Position numbers and translations under genes: made by a program. 64,000 nucleotides of DNA from Cephalopachus bancanus (taxonomy: Eukaryota; Chordata; Mammalia; Primates; Tarsiidae): assembly GCA_027257055.1 (NCBI GenBank), contig JAPVLO010000073.1:1860001-1924000 (forward strand), given 5' to 3'. The notes under the pieces are model-generated. The model had not been told where the DNA came from. It did not search any database and saw nothing but the letters and a program-made list of their open reading frames with translations. Positions 23,901 through 33,916 of the stretch are shown piece after piece (the first letter of the stretch is position 1; each line of letters opens with the position of its first letter).

Positions 23901-24182
23901 GCCAGGCTCGGTGGCTCAGCCTGTAATTCCGCGCCTTTGGGTGGCTGAGGTGAGTAAATTGCCTGAGCCCGCGGGTTCGAGACCCGCCTGGGCAGCGAAA
24001 TCTCATCTCTACAATAAATCAAAAAATTAGCCGGGCGTGGTAGAGCACACCTGTAATTCCGGCTACTCAGAAGGCTGAGGCGGAAGGATCGCAGGAGCCC
24101 AGCAGGCGAGGCTGCGGTGGCCGAGAGCGGCCACTGCACTCTAGTCTAGGCGACCGAGTAAGACTCCAACTCAAAAAAAAAA
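23901..24182 (+). mobile_element. Alu SINE, young lineage-specific type
   Basis: GCCAGGCTCGGTGGCTCAGCC start with the shortened A-box region, and B-box segment GCGGGTTCGAGACCCGC forming a perfect five-base-pair T-arm-like stem. Full dimer with a pure A tail. The flanks AAGAAGGCTGTCTC and AAAAAGATTGTCTC are an imperfect TSD. Confidence 0.95.
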
Positions 24183-24707
24183 GATTGTCTCCTGGGGGAG
24201 GGCGCCTAACCCACAGAGATCAGAAGCCACAGGGAAGCCACCAGACAGGCCGGTATTTTTGTATTCAGCTGCTTCAACTGCTGGTTGCCCTTGGCTTTAT
24301 TATTTTCACTTCTAATAACTCCATTAGGCTTTGTATTTGTACCAAATGACCAGTCATTATCCCAGAGGGCACCTAAAATTATCTCTCCAGGTCCTGGGCT
24401 AGCTATGAACTAGAAATGACTAATCACAAGTGTACCTGGCTTTATATAATGTCTACAGGTAACAGTTAATGGAAACTGAAGTGCTATTTTCCAATACTGG
24501 TAAGCCATTTTTTTAAAAAAAAAAATCTATAAAAAGATGCATCTAAATCCCAGATGTTCTATGTTATCCCTAATACAAATGCTCCCAGTCGCTATAAACG
24601 GCATTTTCCCCTCTTATATATCTGTTCTTATCATCTCAAATAGTTTTCAGACATTACCATCCCTCATCGTGAATAATTCATTCAACTGTAATGCAGAAGA
24701 AAAAATT
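24183..24707. other. Intron, nothing recognised
   Basis: No element or gene recognised; the 66-residue frame starting at 24537 has no domain. Confidence 0.4.
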
Positions 24708-24716
24708 TGCATGTTT

Positions 24717-24785
24717 TTTAAAAGCAGAATTTATTGAGAGGACAGAAAAGCCCCCACAGTGGGAGGGGACCTGAGGGGGTTGCCC
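24717..24785 (-). mobile_element. 65-nt retrocopy resembling a retroviral LTR R region (copy 1)
   Basis: On the minus strand the insert begins GGGCAACCCCCTCAGG and runs through a CCCACTGTGGGGGC hairpin-like stretch to AATAAATTCTGCTTTTA, about 15 nt past the poly(A) signal. It is bracketed by a perfect 9-bp repeat TGCATGTTT (24708-24716 and 24786-24794). The GGGTCCCCTCCCAC...GGGAGCTTT...AATAAATCTTGC layout is that of the R region of ERV1-type LTRs. No U3 or U5 sequence is attached. A second copy lies at 32331-32396. Confidence 0.65.
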
Positions 24786-24794
24786 TGCATGTTT

Positions 24795-25435
24795 ATAATT
24801 AGCAATTGCCCAATGCCTAGAACCTTAGAACCCGGCAGTTTTTCTCCAGGCAGATCAGTGGAGTTGGTTAAAACTCAAGGTTAATGAAGTCACAGTCCTG
24901 GGTCTGAATCAGTCAACCTCACACCAAGAAATCCTGTGCCACAAACTCAGAAGCACCTCTGACCAGCGGTACTGCAAACTGGTATTACCATTGGAAGGCC
25001 AGTCATCACATTTCTATAAAAACTAACCTATACTTCCCAAAAAGACGTGATTGCTTTTGCTTTTTAAGGTTGTTTTCTCAAAACATTTTTTAAAATACAG
25101 AAAATTTTTAAAGAAATCATTCCCCCATCCCCATCAAAAAATAGAAGAAAAGAAAAAAAAAAAAAACCAGCTACTGAATGACCTGCTTGTGCTGTTTTTC
25201 TTAAGAATAATTGCTAAGATAAAATCATGCACATGAACAAGTAAGCAGACAAAAGCATGGAGAAACAGTTAACATGACTACTTAGTAAGCTAATATAGTG
25301 ATTTGTAAAAATGTCACCTTCAATATAGTTCGGATTATTATCTTCAAAACATTAAGGGGACCAAAAAAATCTCTTATAAGTAATTGTAAACACTTGTTTT
25401 AATTCAACAAACACTGCGATTTGAAGAGATCGCAG
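24795..25435. other. Intron, nothing recognised
   Basis: No element or gene recognised; contains a short A-rich run near 25145-25166. Confidence 0.4.
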
Positions 25436-25439
25436 TACC

Positions 25440-25650
25440 ATCTACTGAGTGCTACTATGTGTCAGACACTGTTTCAGGTGCTTGAGGTCTATTTGTTATC
25501 ATTGAATCCCCACTACAAAGTTATTATTATTATCCCCATTGCATAAGACTGACACTGAGGTTATGTCAGTGACAAGGACTTGTCCAAGGACATGCAGCTA
25601 TTAGGCGGCTGAATCCTGACTTGAGCACAGCTCTGCCTGACCTCAAGGTA
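25440..25650 (-). mobile_element. MIR SINE relic
   Basis: Antisense MIR in the standard order: CTACTGAGTGCTACTATGTG, CAGACACTGT, TTATTATTATTATCCCCATT, GACACTGAGGTTATG, ACTTGTCCAAGGACATGCAG and GAATCCTGACTTGAGCACAG. Nearly complete but diverged. Confidence 0.85.
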
Positions 25651-27495
25651 TATCTCCTCAGATATGCCTTCCTTTTGGGTAAACACAGTATACTTGAAAG
25701 GACAAAACGAAGAGTAGTGTCCAAGCTTCAGATTTGCCTTTTGATGTCTCCACTGCGTGCTGCCTCCTCTAAAATGGCAACCTGGTGTTTGCTCCAAGGC
25801 CAGGATGAGTGGCTGGGCTTGGGAGCCCTCTGGGATCTGTGAGCAAGGGACTGCCCCAAACCACAGCCTCAGTCTAGGGCACATGGGCCCTGCAATGACT
25901 TCCTCCTGAGCAGAGAGTGAAAGGGGGTGGTGGCTGATTACTTAGCCATTTTATTACCACACAAACCTCAGGCCAAACGGCTATGACTCTCTCCTTCAAG
26001 GCTATCATTAGCAATGAAGGATGATGCCTGCCTGGTCTAATGCTTGTTTTATTCTGTCTCTTGTTTGTGTATCTTATTATGTATCATGAAAAAATCCAGT
26101 GCCAGATTTTCACACACAAAGTGCCTAATGATCAGGACATAAGCACAGACACTGAAAGATTGTGCTCCTTGAGCTGATTCTTTATTGGGTTCCATTCATT
26201 CATCTTTACTTAAAATTGTAGTGTGAACATTTTCTAATGCCATTAAACATTCTTTTAAAAATATGATTTTTATAGCTACATAATCATTTTCTCTCTTGAA
26301 GATTGTGTTGTTGTTGTTCTTTTTCAGAGATGAAGTACAGTGGCTTGATCTTATCACTTACTCTTTCTTTAGCATGTTAACATCTTAATCTGTCACAGTT
26401 GATGTGACTTTTCCAAAGGCTGTCTTTTAATTTCCTGAGTTTTATTTTTTCGAATTGTAACAAAATATTTTTATATAAAATTGGGAGGACATAAAATATA
26501 TTTCTATATAAAATTCTATTGGAAGAAAAGCCACAATATACAATTTGCTAGAAAGTAAAATTCGCTAGAATGTCTTCTTTATTTTCTGGTTGTCTTTGAT
26601 ACAGAAAGTGTGGAAAGGACACTCTGGGAGTATTTGATGGCACACAGAAAAACAAAACAAAAAGAGACCAATACACCGAATATGTGAGTTTCACAGCATT
26701 CCAGGCAACTACATAGCAAACAGTCATCTCACACACACACATACACACACACACTCTTCTCCATATATACTGTCTGCCAACAGAAGGAGAATAAGCAGAG
26801 AGGTGTGTCATTACAGGAGATGATGTGACTACTAGTTTAAATGCCTCCTGAAGAATGAAAAACACACAAAACATAGAAACTATTCAAATGAGATATTTCT
26901 CTGGCTTCATCACAAGCAAAACCAGATATAGAAATAATGGAAATGTAACATGAGACAAATCAACAGCTGCAGAGAAAATAAAATAGGAGCCTAGGTGATG
27001 AAAATAAATACTTTTAAAAATTCCTACTTGCAGTGTACTGAAGAGAGCATTTTTTTAAACATAAAGTCTACCTCAGTTTAGTATGAAACACAACCTCTTT
27101 CTCTTCTGTCACAGAGCACTAGTGACACCGTGTTTTTCCACTCTTCCTTTCCTCTTTTTCTTGTACAGAATTGACATGTACTTTTCTCTGATTTCTGCTG
27201 ACTTCCTAGGAACAAAACCTAAGTATTATACAACTGCCATACCAAATTATAGAGAACAGGTTCTACTCTTCTAAAACCAGGAAACAGAAAAAAATGACCA
27301 TCTAAAATGGTCTTGCTCCTATCACTTTTGATCAAAATGAAAATATAAAATATAACTTTATTCCCAAGTTAGAAAAAATAGAGTGTGTTCTAGTTCCTGA
27401 AAATTATAAAAACTTTTATATGATCAATTGCAATTTGTAAATGGCTGAAAAGTTTCATTGGCACTAAAACTTGATTTCTTCTAACATAAGCATAA
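25651..27495. other. Intron; short (CA)n at 26731-26755
   Basis: No gene recognised. A short (CA)n tract with one T interruption lies at 26731-26755. A segment near 26322-26360 (TTTTTCAGAGATGAAGTACAGTGGC... in pieces) may be a fragment of an antisense Alu monomer, not firm. Open frames such as minus 26548-26874 only span the CA tract and lack domains. Confidence 0.45.
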
Positions 27496-27499
27496 TAAT

Positions 27500-27745
27500 G
27501 GCAGCAAACACTCATGGGATCTTCATAAAGCAAACAGCAATGGATTAAATGCTTTACATTTATTGTCTTAGTTAATTTTCACAACAACCTTAAAAGTGTT
27601 ATTATTCCACCTGTTTTTACAGATAAGGAAAGTGAAGATTAAATCACTTTAAGTTACATGCCCAAAGTCACACAGCTAGCAAGTGGCAGACCCTGGAACA
27701 CCTAGCGCTGACACTTCAGTTCCTAACCATTGCTCTAAGGGCCTG
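27500..27745 (-). mobile_element. MIR SINE relic
   Basis: Antisense MIR with clear order: TTAAATGCTTTACATTTATT, TTAATTTTCACAACAACC, AGATAAGGAAAGTGAAG, GCCCAAAGTCACACAGCTAG, AAGTGGCAGACCCTGGAACA and CTAACCATTGCTCTA. One of the best-preserved MIRs in the window. Confidence 0.9.
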
Positions 27746-27799
27746 TTTCACTGGAAGACTCCCGGTCCACAAGCATGTATTCACAGATGTCTCTAGTCG

Positions 27800-27975
27800 G
27801 ATCATTCCATCTGCACTGCCCTCTGCAGTCCAATCTTCCTTTCTCTTCCCTGGAAGCTAATATCCTCCAATCTGTCTCCTAGATGCCATCTCTCAGCACT
27901 CAGTCTAAGCCATCCTCTACACTGCCACCTGAGTCACCTTTCTAACACACAGGAACTGATATACTCTAGTTTAAA
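27800..27975 (+). mobile_element. L2 (LINE-2) relic
   Basis: Plus-strand L2 3' coding-end phrases: CCAATCTGTCTCCTAGATGCC, AAGCCATCCTCTACACTGCC and GAGTCACCTTTCTAACACAC, corresponding to the 'ctccctgcctcc ... attctccacacagcagccagagtgatctttctaaaa' section. Confidence 0.6.
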
Positions 27976-28730
27976 GATCACTGACACAGGGTATAACTAC
28001 AACAGATAAAGAAATTAATAGTCCCAGAGATGGTAAGTGCCATTCCCTAGGTCATTTTTCTAGAGACTAGTAAAATTTCCTGATTTCTTAGCCTGTGCTT
28101 GAACTATAATTTATTACATAGTATTAGAGCAAAAAATGGCATTTCTGCCATGAATTTAGAATCTCAAACACAAGTATTTGGATGTCTATGATATTTGACC
28201 AAATGCCTATGTCCTCTCCATATATGCTCAAGTAATTTTCAGTTTCCTTTGTTCTCTTATTATTATTAGTTAATAAAGATGCTGGGAGGAGGAATCAAAG
28301 CCAGGAAGTTGGCAGTCAGCAGCCGGCCTCGCAGTGCTGCCTCCATATGTTCATGAGGAAATCTCCCCACCTGGCCTAGCTTCTGTGCTACAAAACAGAC
28401 ACAAATGCTTCCTTTTTTCCTTTCTTGAGAGTTGAGGGAATATACCTCATTACAAATATGATATAGAGAAGTCAATACACAGTATGTTATACAATCATAT
28501 ATAAAATATATGTCATATAATTCTATGCCGTTTGCTAATAATTTTATATATAAATAGCCTTAATTCCCTAACAAGATTGGGCACTGCTCCACTCTACATT
28601 TGTCTGATTCCTCCACGTTCTTACTGAAATATCAGGAAAAAAAAGGTGTCCAATAAATACTTGGTCAATTCCTAAGTTTATAAATTGTGCTGAAATATAT
28701 CCTGTCACCAGATATGTACAGCATTACAAG
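27976..28730. other. Intron, nothing recognised
   Basis: AT-rich intron. The 69-residue minus frame at 28266-28475 has no recognisable domain. Confidence 0.4.
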
Positions 28731-28734
28731 CAGA

Positions 28735-28975
28735 GTAAGTGACTACCATAAGGGATAAGTAAATGCAGCCTGCAGGCAAAAACCAGTCCACTGCCTGTAA
28801 AAGTAAATAAATTTTATAAACACAGCCACGCTCATTAGTTTATGTACTGTCTATGACTGCTTTCACACTACAACAGCTGAACTAAATAGCTGTGACAGAA
28901 ACTGTACAGCTGGCAAAGCTACAAATGTTTACTGCATGGCCCTTTATAGAAAATGATTTGCTAGCCTCTGGTTCA
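28735..28975 (+). mobile_element. hAT-Charlie-type miniature DNA transposon relic
   Basis: Shows the well-known non-autonomous hAT layout: GCAGCCTGCAGGCAAAAACC, CCACTGCCTGTAAAAGTAAA, AACACAGCCACGCTCATTAG, TGTACTGTCTATGACTGCTT and ending GGCCCTTTATAGAAAATG...GCCTCTGG. The inverted termini are partly decayed. I do not assign a subfamily name. Confidence 0.8.
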
Positions 28976-29412
28976 CATTAAATAAAAGCAATACCTCTCT
29001 GATATTTTCTACTAAAGTACTTCTAATGACAGAAGAAAATAAGAATGTACGTCAGGGGAATTATAAGCCCCTTTTGAGAAGCACAGATTTAAATAACTGT
29101 TCATCCCTTTAAATCCTGTTGGGAAGTCATCTGTGTCCCAATGATGCTGCCATTCCCCAAAACTTTTTAGAAATTGTAATTGTAGCCTCATATACTTTCT
29201 TTCTGATATTCTCAATTCTGGTTAAATATTATTATTTCAAGGGTAGATTTTATTTTAGGTAACATACAACATTTGTATGGCCCAAACTAATACCAGCATT
29301 AAGTAGTCAAGTTGGATATTTCTGGTTTTTAATAATGAATACATTACACTTTTTTATTAATGAAGCTGATATTTTTATATGATTTATGAGTGGTTCAGAT
29401 ATCAAATGTGAC
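28976..29412. other. Intron, nothing recognised
   Basis: AT-rich sequence with no supported feature. Confidence 0.4.
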
Positions 29413-29779
29413 AGTGTTTTGTGTGTTAACTTGGCTAGGCTACAGCCTCTAGTTATTTAATCAAACACTAAGTATTGCTCTGGAGGTATTTTGTAGATGT
29501 GATTAAAATACATAATCCATTGATTTTAAGTAAAGAAGATTATCCTAGATGATCTAGAAGGGCCTGACTCAATTCGTTGAAAGGTCTTAAGAGCAGAACT
29601 GCAGCTTCTCTGATACAGAAGAAATTCTATCTGTAGACAGCAGCTTCAGCTGATACCCAAGCATTTTAGCCTGCCCTTCCTGATTGGATGGACTGCCCTA
29701 CCCATTTCAAAATTGCCTAGCCAGCACCCACAATTGTGTAAGTCAACTCTCCTTGATTCAACCAATCTCTCTATGTGTA

Positions 29780-29813
<34 letters not shown>

Positions 29814-29897
29814 TCTACCTATCTACCTACCTATCTATCTCTCTATCTCTCTATCATCTATCTATCTCCTACTGGTTCTGTTTCTCTAGTGAAACAT
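29413..29897 (+). mobile_element. ERVL/MaLR-like LTR relic with internal tetranucleotide expansion
   Basis: Begins GTGTTAACTTGGCTAGGCT and contains AATCAAACACTAAG, TTTGTAGATGTGATTAAAAT, TTAAGTAAAGAAGATTATCC and GAAAGGTCTTAAGAGCAGAAC, ending CTACTGGTTCTGTTTCTCTA. This is a common ancient mammalian LTR-like repeat; exact family name not assigned. The (TCTA/TCTG)n tract at 29777-29866 expanded near its 3' end. Confidence 0.6.
29777..29866 (+). repeat. (TCTG)n(TCTA)n microsatellite
   Basis: Four TCTG units followed by TCTA units interrupted by CCTA and CTCTA variants. Inside the preceding LTR-like relic; probably length-polymorphic. Confidence 0.95.
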
Positions 29898-30072
29898 TGA
29901 TGTATCAAGTTTCAAAATATTTCAAAAATAATTTTAGTTATCTCTTACAATTATCATTTTAGAGAACACCGATCCCTTGGATAAAAATAGCAACCTGTAA
30001 ATGAAACTCATTACTGTATACCCACTATTACATCTGAATTCCTCGTTTCACTCTGGTAAAACACAAATTTTA

Positions 30073-30382
30073 TTTTTTTTTTTATTTTATTTTATTTTAT
30101 TTTTTTTTTGAGTTGGAGTCTCACTCGGTTGCCCAAACTGGAGTGCAGTGGCCGCTTCCGGCCACCGCGCCTCGACCTGCTGGGCTCCGGCGATCCTTCC
30201 GCCTCAGCCTTCCAAGTAGCCGGAATTACAGGCATGCGCTACCGTGCCCGTCTGATTTTTTGATTTATTGTAGAGATGAGGTCTCGCTGCCCAGGCGGGT
30301 CTCGAACCCGTGGGCTCAGGCAATCCACTCACCTCAGCCTCCCAAAGGCGCGGGATTACAGGCTGAGCCACCGAGCCCGGCT
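30073..30382 (-). mobile_element. Alu SINE, young lineage-specific type, antisense
   Basis: Poly-T/(TTTTA)n tail on the left, then reverse-complement Alu ending CGAGCCCGGC at 30381. Flanked by a perfect 16-bp TSD TAAAACACAAATTTTA at 30057-30072 and 30383-30398. The B-box region reads GCGGGTCTCGAACCCGTGGG in this orientation, so one stem base of the T-arm palindrome is changed. Confidence 0.97.
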
Positions 30383-30706
30383 TAAAACACAAATTTTAAA
30401 AGAGTAAAATCATGTTAAAAACTACTTGAAATCATGGAATACTGGTTTCATTGAAGGTGTCATTTAAAGTCCTAAAAGTCTTTATGTCTCAGATAAACTA
30501 TGGCATTAATGAAATGATTAAAACTTCTGCTACAGGCTCGGCCAAATCATACTTAAAATAATTTCTATAAGAGCACTGCAATCTTAAAGGAAATGATTAA
30601 TTCACTGAAAAACGTTTAATAAATTGTAGAGAGATGTCCAAAAATTTCCTAGATTCAAAAATCAAGAAGATGAATAATTTGAGGAACATTTAAAATTGAA
30701 ATCCTC

Positions 30707-30985
30707 AGCCAGACTCAGTGGCTCAGCCCATAATCCCACGCTTTGGGAGGCTGATGTGAGTGGGTTGCCTGAGCCTGCAGGTTTGAGACCCGACTGGTCA
30801 ACTTGGTGAGACCTTATCTCTACAATAAACAAAAATATTAGCTGGGCATGGTAGCGCACACCGGTAGTTCTAGTTACTAGGAAGGCTGAGGCGGAAGGGT
30901 CTCCAGAGCCCAGCGGGTTGAGGTTGCGATGGCCGAGAGCATGCCACTGCACTCAGTCTGGGCAACAGAGTGAGACTCAAACTAA
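30707..30985 (+). mobile_element. Alu SINE, intermediate type
   Basis: Has the shortened A-box region (GTGGCTCAGCCCATAATCC) but an imperfect palindrome (GCAGGTTTGAGACCCGAC), and retains an older right-arm ending (GAGAGCATGCCACTGCACTC). TSD AAAATTGAAATCCTC / AAAATTGAAACACTC at 30692-30706 and 30986-31000, two mismatches. Confidence 0.93.
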
Positions 30986-31000
30986 AAAAAAAAAAAAAAT

Positions 31001-31635
31001 TGAAACACTCGAACCTGCCCTACATAAGGATGAACAAGAATGATAAGAAGCTCCTAGAGCCCTGTAAGGTACCAAATGGGAGCTCACTAAACGGTAGCTA
31101 TTACAGTTACTTGATTTATAAAGTTGTAACTGTATTCTAGTCAAATAACTATTGTTTTAATCAACATTTGAGGTAGTATCCTTTTACGTTTTTCACAGTT
31201 AGCATTTTTTTTGGCTTTTATTTTGAAATAAAATAATATATTTTATTTTCTCTCCTAGAGTGAGGTCTACTAAAAACAAGAAATAAATTGAAAACATCAT
31301 CTTGGGAGGCCATCATATCCTCTCCAAGAAAATCTAGCTACTTGTTTCTCAGCATCCCATAAAACCTGTGTTTGACTCTGGATTTGGATTAGGTGTGACA
31401 TACACAGTTCCAAACAACCAATGGAAATGTGGTGATTACATATTTAGCTCCCATATTTGAATACTCAAACTCAGAATGCTTAAGGCTAGAAGACTGTCTA
31501 TTTAAATTAAAAGTCTGAAATTTGAATCTTCAAGTTTACTTGTCAAAGTCATCCTAAAACTAATGGGATCTTGTGCATCTACTTGTCGATCCTGGAAGTT
31601 TGTATGTGTGAATTGATCACATTTTCGTTGTTCTT
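31001..31635. other. Intron, nothing recognised
   Basis: AT-rich sequence with no supported feature. Confidence 0.4.
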
Positions 31636-31639
31636 TAAA

Positions 31640-32120
31640 AATCACTACAAAGCTAGGAATTTATCCTAAGAAGGTAATAATGACTATGTGTAAATATCAT
31701 GCTCAAGGATAACCAGCAAAATAGATCTGTAAATATATTATATATAGAAGTAAAAAAACAAAAAACTAAATATCCAACAAGAAAAATGGTTACATATTAT
31801 AGGATAGAATGATATGCAGTCATTAAAAATCAAGTTATAAATTACATGAGCAAATGATCACTCCATTTTAGTCTAAAAAGCAGATTTTATATCTATGTAT
31901 AATTTGACACCTTTTGTTAAAAATGCTTGGATAATACATTAGCTATATAGGTGCATCAACATATGTACAGTTTCTGTAATATACATAGCATAAAAAGAAA
32001 AGTGGAAGGATATAAATACAGCAAAGGTTCCAAAAGTGCTCACCTCTGAATAGTAAAATTATGAACAACTTTTATTTTACTTCACTGTAGACTTAAAATT
32101 TTCTACTATACATAGTAGTG
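31640..32120 (+). mobile_element. Old L1 (L1M-type) 3' end
   Basis: Follows the old mammalian L1 3' order: TATCCTAAGAAGGTAATAAT, CAACAAGAAAAATGGTTACAT, ATAGAATGATATGCAGTCATT then AAAAATCAAGTT, and an AAAGTGGAAGGATATAAATAC stretch. Heavily diverged with no TSD. Confidence 0.6.
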
Positions 32121-32298
32121 ATTTTTTTAATCAAGGGAGAAAAGGTTTCCAAAGTATGACATAAAACTAGAAGCCACTAAGCAGTTACCTTTAGAGGGTA
32201 GAATTACATCAAATTTTCATTTTACATTTTTTACATGATCTCATCTTAAATTTTTTTACACATATTTATATTATTTTTGTAATAAAACCAACCAATTT
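32121..32298. other. Intron, nothing recognised
   Basis: Short AT-rich stretch between the old L1 and the LTR-R retrocopy. Confidence 0.4.
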
Positions 32299-32396
32299 CA
32301 TTTTCTGGGGTTTTTGTTTGTTTGATTTTTAGAAAGCAGGATTTATTAAGAGGACAGAAAAGCTCCCACAGTAGGAGGGGACACGAGAGGGTTGCC
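32299..32396 (-). mobile_element. 65-nt retrocopy resembling a retroviral LTR R region (copy 2)
   Basis: Minus strand body 32396-32331 starts GGCAACCCTCTCGTGTCC and ends AATAAATCCTGCTTTCT, then an A-rich tail (32330-32299). About 89% identical to the copy at 24721-24785 and with matching 5' and 3' limits. Flanked by CCAATTT at 32292-32298 and 32397-32403. Same interpretation as copy 1: a polyadenylated R-only transcript reinserted by L1. Confidence 0.6.
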
Positions 32397-32403
32397 CCAA
32401 TTT

Positions 32404-32727
32404 TGTTTTAAAAACAGCCAATACATGCTGCTTTTCATTTCAATGAATAAGTCATTTCTTAAAACAGAAATTTTGGGGAAATTGTAAAAGAATATTTTAG
32501 TTTAAAGCAAGATTTTTAACAATAAATTGACAGAATAATAGTAACAATGACAACAACAACAAAACTCTCCTAAGAAGTTTTTCTAGGATAATCAAAGAGG
32601 AAACGTATTATGTATGTTTAATATATATTTATATGTATCTGAATTCCAATTTTACAAAGATAGTACAAAAACACAGAACAATTTTTAATGTTTACAATGC
32701 TACAATTACAAAATCTTATGTGAAGTT
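32404..32727. other. Intron, nothing recognised
   Basis: AT-rich sequence with no supported feature. Confidence 0.4.
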
Positions 32728-33063
32728 GTCCCCCAGTAATCCTAGAGGATTGGTTCCAGGAATGCCTATCCCCATGGATACCAAAGTCAGAGGATGCTCA
32801 ATTCCTTTATATAAAATGTCAAAGTATTTGCATGTAACCTACTGCATCCTCCTATATACTTTAAATCATCTCTAGATTACTCATAATACAATGTAAATAT
32901 TATGTAAATAGCCGTTATACTATATTGTTTAGTATAATGACAAGAAAAAAGTTTGTACATGTTCAATACAGATGCAACTTTTTTTTTTTTTTTGAGCATT
33001 TTCAAAGCATGGTTGATTGAATTTGCAGATGTGGAACCCGCAGACATGGAAGGCTGATTGCAT
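32728..33063 (+). mobile_element. Tigger-type miniature DNA transposon
   Basis: Left end AGTTGTCCCCCAGTAATCC and right end GACATGGAAGGCTGATTGCAT form diverged inverted termini. Interior phrases GGATTGGTTCCAGGAATGCC, GATACCAAAGTCAGAGGATG, TTTAAATCATCTCTAGATTAC and GAATTTGCAGATGTGGAACC are those of a common mammalian TcMar-Tigger MITE. It lacks transposase coding sequence. Confidence 0.88.
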
Positions 33064-33440
33064 TTGTTTCAGTGAATTTATGACTCCATATGGATAAACA
33101 CACAGATATATTAAAGAACCTAAAAGACTATTCCTAAGCCACAGAAGAAGAGCCACTCAGGAAGCCAGTAACTCTGATTTAATATTAGCAGCATGTACCA
33201 GGTAGAGTCACCCACCCAAGCACCATCATCATCCTTCAGTGTCAGAGTAAACTGGTGGTGTCACAACTTAACTGCTGAGCTACAGCTAACAATAATGCAA
33301 ACGAAATACTATGAGAGAATTAACCCCCACCAATTAACCAATAGAGTGGACATTAATTATCTTGGGATGCCCTACGTATGCTAATTCAAACTTTATCACC
33401 CATAAAGCCATCCATACAACCATGAGTCTTTTTGTTCTTT
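33064..33440. other. Intron, nothing recognised
   Basis: No feature supported. The 63-codon frame at 33193-33384 has no domain. Confidence 0.4.
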
Positions 33441-33455
33441 TCTTTTTCAAGCTTT

Positions 33456-33715
33456 GTTATTTATTTATTTTAAAGATGTGGGGTACAATTCAGGATTAGG
33501 TACACAAATAAATGGTCATTGTAAGGTAAAGTTTGGGCCTCACTTTGGTCCCCACTTCACCTGGTTTAAGATTAGGTACCCTTATTGATGAAATGTACCT
33601 ACTCCCCACCCTCCACAGTACCCCACTACTGCCAATCCCTTTCTTATCATTTTATGATAATTGTTCAGGGTCCACTTATGAGTGAGAACATGTGGTACTC
33701 TGTTCTTTGTTCTCT
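33456..33715 (-). mobile_element. L1 3'UTR fragment, antisense
   Basis: Reverse complement matches the 3'UTR of the L1s at 8817 and 14250: it ends GAATTGTACCCCACATC on the minus strand and carries the GGCAGTAGTGGGG...ACTG hairpin once, not twice. Severe 5' truncation (about 260 bp). The flanks TTTTTCAAGCTTT and TTTTTTAAGCTTT form a near-perfect TSD (about 33443-33455 and 33715-33727). Confidence 0.9.
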
Positions 33716-33770
33716 TTTTTAAGCTTTACAATAGTAGGAATGAACCTGATGCAGAGAATCTATCATACTA

Positions 33771-33916
33771 CCATATAATCAGCAACCAGCTCTTTCCAGG
33801 AGGGCATACAGCAGCATAATTTATAGAAGGTAAGTTATATGCTGCCATATAATCAGCAACTAGCTCTTTCCAGGAGGGTTGTAAGCAGCATAATTTATAG
33901 AAGGTAGGTTACTGCA
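33771..33916. repeat. 73-bp tandem duplication
   Basis: CCATATAATCAGCAAC at 33771 recurs at 33844; both units continue through AGCTCTTTCCAGGAGGG, GCAGCATAATTTATAGAAGG and TA(A/G)GTTA. About 90% identical, with several substitutions and small indels. No mobile-element identity. Confidence 0.9.

Noticed and set aside
23955..23990. T-arm-like hairpin that could suggest a tRNA gene
   Set aside because: It lies inside a complete Alu dimer; no anticodon arm, acceptor stem or pol III terminator in tRNA spacing.
26322..26360. Antisense Alu monomer fragment
   Set aside because: Only about 30 bp of resemblance without monomer ends; kept as a remark only.
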